Source: Pararhizobium antarcticum
Lineage (GTDB): Bacteria > Pseudomonadota > Alphaproteobacteria > Rhizobiales > Rhizobiaceae
Length of the DNA: 64,000 bases
NCBI RefSeq assembly: GCF_001885585.1
Contig: NZ_LSRP01000073.1
Location: 1 to 64,000 of the forward strand
Direction of reading: 5' to 3'
The translations under genes were made by a program, and so were the position numbers. This document shows, one piece after another, positions 60,221 to 64,000 of this stretch (the stretch's first letter is position 1; every line of letters begins with the position of its first letter). The notes beneath the pieces were generated by a model. It searched no databases and was not told the origin of the DNA. It saw only the letters and a list, made by a program, of their open reading frames with translations.

Positions 60221-60526
60221 ATGCAGAAACACGTCGTTGATTATGGAGGCGAAGCGGTGGGAGCCGTCGTGCCGGAAAACGGCAGACTGCGCTTCATTGC
60301 GGTGAAATACAGTGTCTGGAGCCTGGACGGAACCGTGTATCCGTCGCTGAGTGCCGCCCGCATCGCCGTCGGCGAGATCATGGCGCAGGGGCAACAGCGG
60401 GCATCGGCCATGCCGCTTGCAAGCTTCTGGGTCCCCCAGCCCGGCGATGCCGGCGAAAGCCACTTTCTCTGGAATGCCTCCTCTGCCATTCGTGAGGCGG
60501 CAGGCGATCAACCGACAGCGGCGTAG
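60221..60526 (+). CDS. Hypothetical protein
   Basis: A 101-residue soluble protein I do not recognise. Beta-like start (MQKHVVDYGGEAVGAVVPENGRLRF...VKYSVWSLDG) and a helical middle (SLSAARIAVGEIMAQGQ). GGGGGAG precedes ATG 60221; ATG 60215 is too close to it. An EcfG-type promoter lies upstream. Confidence 0.7.
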   Translation: MQKHVVDYGGEAVGAVVPENGRLRFIAVKYSVWSLDGTVYPSLSAARIAVGEIMAQGQQRASAMPLASFWVPQPGDAGESHFLWNASSAIREAAGDQPTAA

Positions 60527-60542
60527 CCCGCATTTCGGAACG

Positions 60543-60962
60543 TCAGGGGTCGCTGTAGGCCGTCGGCCTGACCTGAAGTTGGCCGGCCTGCGGCGGCGAG
60601 CGAAACAACAGTGTGCCGGATACGCTGGAATGCGCCGGCACATAATCGAACGTCACTTCGGACGTTTCGAGAACGCTGTCGCCATCCCGTATCTCACCCC
60701 GAACGACCACGCTCGACGCCGTTCGCTTTCCGGTATTCCCGACGAGAAACATCACCCGGTATCCGGCATCGCCCTTGTCCTGGTGAACGATGCGGGTTGA
60801 AAGCTCCGCCTGCCCCTCTCGGCCGGTGAGGGCCTCGTAGCCGATCCAGCCGATCATCGCGGCGACAAGCAGCGCGCAAGATCCGCCGAGCAGCCATTCG
60901 ATCCAGTGGGCTTTTCGGTCGAGGGTTTGTCTTGTCCTTGAAGCGCTGTCTTTCGCGTCCAT
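60543..60962 (-). CDS. TIGR02588-like membrane-anchored protein
   Basis: A 139-residue protein: cytoplasmic N-terminus, one helix (IEWLLGGSCALLVAAMIGWIGYEAL), then a periplasmic beta domain (YRVMFLVGNTGKRTASSVVVRGEI) as in TIGR02588, which usually sits beside TIGR02587. GGAGCC precedes the ATG, nine bases after the partner gene. Role unknown. Confidence 0.82.
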   Translation of the reverse strand: MDAKDSASRTRQTLDRKAHWIEWLLGGSCALLVAAMIGWIGYEALTGREGQAELSTRIVHQDKGDAGYRVMFLVGNTGKRTASSVVVRGEIRDGDSVLETSEVTFDYVPAHSSVSGTLLFRSPPQAGQLQVRPTAYSDP

Positions 60963-60971
60963 AAATGGCTC

Positions 60972-61937
60972 CTATAGGATTAGCCGGGCAGCCGCCGCCC
61001 CGATTGCACCGGGAAAGGCAAGGACGATCATCGCCATCATCGTGGGTGTGAGCCCCATGCCGTCCAGCCGCCCGAACGTCCAGAGTGCATAAAGGCTGAT
61101 GGCAAGGGCAATGACATAGCCGGGCAGGGTGAACCGGACGAGCGCATGCCAGGCGGGTGTATCCTTTGAAAGCGCATGGCTGCCCTTGAAGGACAGGGCA
61201 TAGACGAAGCCGTGCATCAGCCCGATCGACAGGAAGATCGTGGCAAGCGCATGCCATGGCGTCATCTTGTAGGAGATCAGGATCATCTCCTCGGTCGGGG
61301 CCATGTTGAGGTTGAGGAACAGCGCGCCAACCGCCATCAAAAACAGCTCGCTGCCATAGCCCTTATCCAGGGAGCCCTTGTCCCCGGCCGCGTCGTTGCC
61401 GTCGTCCGTTTCGTCATCGTCTGCATCATCATCGTCTGCATCATCATCGCCACTGTTGCCAAGCTGGCTGCGCCCCAGCATGGCGCCGATGCTCGCCGGG
61501 ACCGCCTGAAGGGCGATCTTGCCGAGGATCTCGCTGCTCGACATATCGGGCGTCAGGACGCGAAACAGCGCCAGAAGAATGGCACTTGAGGCAATGCCGA
61601 TCCCATAGGCGATCATGCTGTCGCGCAGGTCGTCCCGCCAGCCGAAGGTCTCTTCAAAACCGATGCGATGCGCGATGCCGACAAGCAGCGGAAGCGTCAC
61701 GATCAACAGGAGCAGCAGTCTCCCACGGTCGATGATGAAGCCGAGTTCCCACATTTCCACGGTCATCTGCATGGGCAGGGCAAAGAGCAGGGCTCCGCCG
61801 ACACCACGACCGATGCCGACGATGAATTTCGCGGGTCCGCCTTGCTTCCGGCTTGTCCCAGAACCCAGGCCTGCAGTCTGGCGTCCCGCATCGGCGGCTG
61901 GCCGCATTGCTTCTTTCCCTTGCCCTGCGGACGACAC
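60972..61937 (-). CDS. TIGR02587-like integral membrane protein
   Basis: A 321-residue protein with about eight helices and an Asp-rich loop (about residues 160-190) in the middle. KFIVGIGRGVGGALLFALPMQMTVEMWELG is the region at residues 37-66, typical of TIGR02587. The family is found next to TIGR02588, as here. The N-terminal 35 residues are Gly/Ser-rich and could be a start too far upstream. Middle gene of a BON-TIGR02587-TIGR02588 run. Confidence 0.84.
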   Translation of the reverse strand: MSSAGQGKEAMRPAADAGRQTAGLGSGTSRKQGGPAKFIVGIGRGVGGALLFALPMQMTVEMWELGFIIDRGRLLLLLIVTLPLLVGIAHRIGFEETFGWRDDLRDSMIAYGIGIASSAILLALFRVLTPDMSSSEILGKIALQAVPASIGAMLGRSQLGNSGDDDADDDDADDDETDDGNDAAGDKGSLDKGYGSELFLMAVGALFLNLNMAPTEEMILISYKMTPWHALATIFLSIGLMHGFVYALSFKGSHALSKDTPAWHALVRFTLPGYVIALAISLYALWTFGRLDGMGLTPTMMAMIVLAFPGAIGAAAARLIL

Positions 61938-61974
61938 CTTCGGTCCGCCGCCGTTTGCCCTTAGCGCTCTTCCG

Positions 61975-62469
61975 TCACTCGTCCCAGTCGGCCGGAATAT
62001 TGCCGTCTGCCGCAGTCAGGGTCAGCTGGTTGCGGATGCCGACCACGCCCGGAACCGCATAAACCACCTGTTCGACGACACGGCGGTGGGCTGCTGTTTC
62101 GACGAAGCCGGTCAGCAGCACGATGCCCTTTGTGACCTTGATATCCATGCCTGCGGTCTCGACCTCATTGCTGTCGAGCTTTTCAGCAACGGCTTCCTCA
62201 ATGCTGTCATCGTCAATGTCGGCGTCCGTTCGCTCGCCCAGAGGGTCGGTGCCGCTGGCCGTGTGAATGGCCGCGTCACTGCTGCTTTCAAAGCCGGGAT
62301 TGCCGCTTTCATCAAAACTTGTAGCCGGCGCGCCATAGGACTGGTTTTGCACGGTCGTGTCCGACCCGCTGACACCATCGGCATAGGGCCAGCCCTCGTT
62401 CAGATCGCGCTCCTCATAATCACGGTAGTCTTCCTCGCGGCTTGTCGGCTTTGCGCTTTTGTCCTGCAT
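61975..62469 (-). CDS. BON-domain protein
   Basis: A 164-residue protein without a signal peptide: the first 90 residues are acidic and low complexity (YRDYEERDLNEGWPYADG), then a BON domain (IKVTKGIVLLTGFVETAAHRR, VYAVPGVVGIRNQLTL). BON domains bind membranes or partners and are common in osmotic-stress proteins. GAGGATTT precedes ATG 62469; a one-mismatch EcfG-type promoter lies at 62504-62528. Confidence 0.87.
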   Translation of the reverse strand: MQDKSAKPTSREEDYRDYEERDLNEGWPYADGVSGSDTTVQNQSYGAPATSFDESGNPGFESSSDAAIHTASGTDPLGERTDADIDDDSIEEAVAEKLDSNEVETAGMDIKVTKGIVLLTGFVETAAHRRVVEQVVYAVPGVVGIRNQLTLTAADGNIPADWDE

Positions 62470-62503
62470 GACGAAATCCTCATGATTGTTTGCGTCAGGC
62501 AGA

Positions 62504-62528
62504 AACGGTTGGCAGCGCTTTTGGTTCA
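62504..62528 (-). promoter_or_regulatory. EcfG-like promoter (one mismatch) for the BON operon
   Basis: On the minus strand TGAAC (62528-62524), 16 bases, CGTT (62507-62504). The -35 differs from GGAAC in the first base. Confidence 0.55.
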
Positions 62529-62647
62529 AACAAATCTTTGCTGCTTGGTGCCCGGGGCGTTTGTTTCCGGGCGATACAGACAAACACGAAAAATGGCGGA
62601 GCAACCGGTGTTGCTCCGCCATATCGAAAAATTAAGCCAGAACGGGT

Positions 62648-63097
62648 TTACGGCGTTGTACTGGTGCCGGTGTTCGGCGTTGCGCCGTCCGTCTGCGGTG
62701 TCGTCTCGCCGGTAGCCGGCGCCTGCTGCGTCGTGTCCGGGACGACAGGGGTGGCATCAGGCGTGGCTTCCGGTGCCGGTGTCACAGCTGTATCCGGGGT
62801 TGCCGTACCGTCGGCCGGTGGCGTCGTGGTCTGCTCTGTGGTCGCCGGCTGGGTGGCGGTGTCCGTGTCCGTGGTGCCGGATGGCATCCAGACAAGCAGC
62901 GCCAGCACAAGGCCGGCCAGCAGGATGATCAGGACAGGCCAGCTGCCGAAGCTGCGGCGATTGTCGACATTCGTTGTCTGTCCGCCGATTGGCTGCTGGG
63001 CGGTCAGCGGATCGACGCGCTGCGTGCTTGTCGGTTCGACGGGTCTGGCAGCGGGATCTACGGGGCGACGTCCATTGGGATCAAGATGTTGGTTCAT
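62648..63097 (-). CDS. Membrane-anchored Pro/Thr-rich protein
   Basis: A 149-residue protein: 45 residues of Pro/Arg-rich cytoplasmic tail, one helix (WPVLIILLAGLVLALLVWMPSG) and about 75 residues of Thr/Pro/Ala/Asp low complexity that would lie in the periplasm. No enzyme motif. An exact EcfG-type promoter lies 63 bases upstream of ATG 63097. Confidence 0.75.
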   Translation of the reverse strand: MNQHLDPNGRRPVDPAARPVEPTSTQRVDPLTAQQPIGGQTTNVDNRRSFGSWPVLIILLAGLVLALLVWMPSGTTDTDTATQPATTEQTTTPPADGTATPDTAVTPAPEATPDATPVVPDTTQQAPATGETTPQTDGATPNTGTSTTP

Positions 63098-63159
63098 GGC
63101 TTTCACATCCTTTAAGAGTGTTTGATGTGCCCGCACGTTTTGAAGGCAACTGCCGAATA

Positions 63160-63184
63160 AACGCCCATATGCGACAAAGGTTCC
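63160..63184 (-). promoter_or_regulatory. EcfG-type promoter for 62648-63097
   Basis: On the minus strand GGAAC (63184-63180), 16 bases, CGTT (63163-63160). Confidence 0.78.
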
Positions 63185-63240
63185 AAGCCGTGCGGGAGCA
63201 GCGGATCCAGTGATCTCGGGAAAGACGATCGCAGGCCGGA

Positions 63241-63477
63241 TCAACCGGTCGGCAGCTCTGCGATCTCGCCGAATTGTATCAGCAGGCGCGGGCTGCTCAT
63301 GTCTCCGGTCTCCTCGTCTACCTGGACAGCATAGGCGGCAACGCCCGGAAAGCGCGGCGCCATTGCCGTTGCGATCTTCTCGGCGCTGGCAGCGCTGCTG
63401 GCCTGTCGCATCTCGCCCGGTGCCACGCCGCCGCGAACCTTGCGATAGGGCAGGACGATGAATTTTTCCGCGGCCAT
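63241..63477 (-). CDS. Small hypothetical protein
   Basis: A 78-residue soluble protein: MAAEKFIVLPYRKVRGGVAPGE, then SAEKIATAMAPRFPGVAAYAVQVDEETGD and a short C-terminal beta/turn. I do not recognise a family. A longer frame reaches 63582, but ATG 63477 has AGAGA ahead and a compact N-terminus. Upstream bases hold no exact EcfG-type site. Confidence 0.65.
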   Translation of the reverse strand: MAAEKFIVLPYRKVRGGVAPGEMRQASSAASAEKIATAMAPRFPGVAAYAVQVDEETGDMSSPRLLIQFGEIAELPTG

Positions 63478-63715
63478 GATTGTCTCTTTTCGTTGATTGT
63501 CGGCCACCGGTGAGGCGGCGCCAGCCGGTTCACGACAGTGATTCGTTTGCGCTGGAGCGAGCCGTGCTGCCAAATATACCATGGTTTATAGGCGTCCCTC
63601 GTCGCAGCCGCCAGTCCCGCGTTATAATGCGTTTGTAAAAGCCAAGGAAAATCATGGATTTCCCGTTTTGGTAGAAAAGAATGCCGCGGTGGAGAATTAA
63701 TGCTTCGTCGGAACG
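63478..63715. other. Intergenic region with no gene seen
   Basis: About 240 bases between the minus-strand small gene and the EcfG-type promoter at 63716. It is AT-richer than its surroundings. No structure or reading frame is supported. Confidence 0.4.
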
Positions 63716-63740
63716 GGAACCAAGGCGTAAGATTCTCGTT
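63716..63740 (+). promoter_or_regulatory. EcfG-type promoter for the DUF2934 gene
   Basis: GGAAC (63716-63720), 16 bases, CGTT (63737-63740), 32 bases before the ATG. Confidence 0.78.
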
Positions 63741-63772
63741 GTGGTGAAATGTGATGTGCAAGGGAGAAGCAG

Positions 63773-64000
63773 ATGACAGACACTGAGGAAGACCTTATCA
63801 GACAGCGTGCCTATGAAATCTGGGAGTCGGAAGGCTTTCCGGAAGGACGGGAGTATTTTCACTGGGAGCAGGCGGTTCGCGAAATCGGCGAGAAGTCTGC
63901 TTCAGCCGGGGAGGTAAGCAAGCCGGCACCGGCATCGTTCAGCATCGTCAAGAACGAGGCCCCATTGGAGGAAATGCCAGTGGAGATGGTGGCGAAAAAG
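63773..64000 (+). CDS. DUF2934-domain protein, 3' end beyond the window
   Basis: The first 76 residues of a gene that runs off the edge. IRQRAYEIWESEGFPEGREYFHWEQAVREI is the DUF2934 signature at residues about 9-38 (R-A-Y-x-x-W-E-x-x-G-x-P-x-G). A Pro/Ala/Glu-rich part follows. AGGGAGAAG precedes the ATG. EcfG-type promoter upstream. Confidence 0.88.
   Translation, partial: MTDTEEDLIRQRAYEIWESEGFPEGREYFHWEQAVREIGEKSASAGEVSKPAPASFSIVKNEAPLEEMPVEMVAKK

Overview
The window is chromosomal DNA of an alphaproteobacterium in the Rhizobiaceae (Rhizobium/Agrobacterium/Ensifer group). The evidence is high GC with long antisense reading frames, a rirA-type iron regulator with its three cluster cysteines, a phasin, a PhyR-NepR stress pair, a rhizobial cellulose cluster with bcsN, a tRNA-His with A73, and many small proteins of rhizobial DUF families. 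The gene order aceA, polyamine uptake, acetoacetyl-CoA synthetase, phasin, mmsA, fbpA, rirA, dpp resembles what I remember of the Sinorhizobium meliloti chromosome. That comparison is from memory. I see no phage, insertion sequence, rRNA or CRISPR array.

Layout. 0-4 kb: isocitrate lyase (aceA) diverges from a large XRE/short-chain-acyl type regulator, followed by a fatty acid desaturase. 4-8.3 kb: polyamine ABC importer potFGHI with a hairpin terminator after the binding-protein gene. 8.4-15.6 kb: small proteins, an AsmA-like protein, acetoacetyl-CoA synthetase, a candidate trans-acting small RNA, a two-domain iron permease and a DUF4870-like protein. 15.6-20.8 kb: a 1392-residue multi-PAS histidine kinase with very long acidic linkers, a phasin and tRNA-His. 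21-28.8 kb: cellulose synthase cluster (bcsA, bcsB, a TPR protein, bcsN) without a GH8 cellulase. 28.8-34 kb: a LysR regulator and monooxygenase-like gene divergent from mmsA, then a DUF898 membrane protein overlapping an M48 protease. 34-37.2 kb: fbpA divergent from rirA with an Irr-type palindrome between them, a lone receiver, and a LuxR-type regulator. 37.6-43 kb: dipeptide importer dppABCDF, again with a hairpin after the binding protein. 43-46.5 kb: PepSY protein, cytochrome b, a two-component system and a RidA protein.

47-64 kb is the most unusual part. It holds a signalling operon (CHASE3 kinase, receiver, receiver-HisKA_2 kinase), phyR and nepR, and a series of small envelope or unknown genes. 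Ten intergenic sites match the EcfG general-stress promoter consensus GGAAC-N16/17-CGTT exactly, and an eleventh differs by one base. All point at a downstream gene, and I found none between genes in the first 46 kb. The region therefore reads as a physically clustered general stress regulon around its PhyR/NepR switch, although the sigma factor gene itself is not here. One of its genes (57014-57220, minus) looks like a divergent second NepR.

Themes. Carbon storage and acetyl-CoA use link aceA, the acyl-type regulator, acetoacetyl-CoA synthetase, the phasin and the candidate sRNA. Iron control links rirA, fbpA and fbpB. The right part is stress response. Reading starts were chosen by Shine-Dalgarno sequence and family N-termini; functions are family-level calls made by reading, without database searches.
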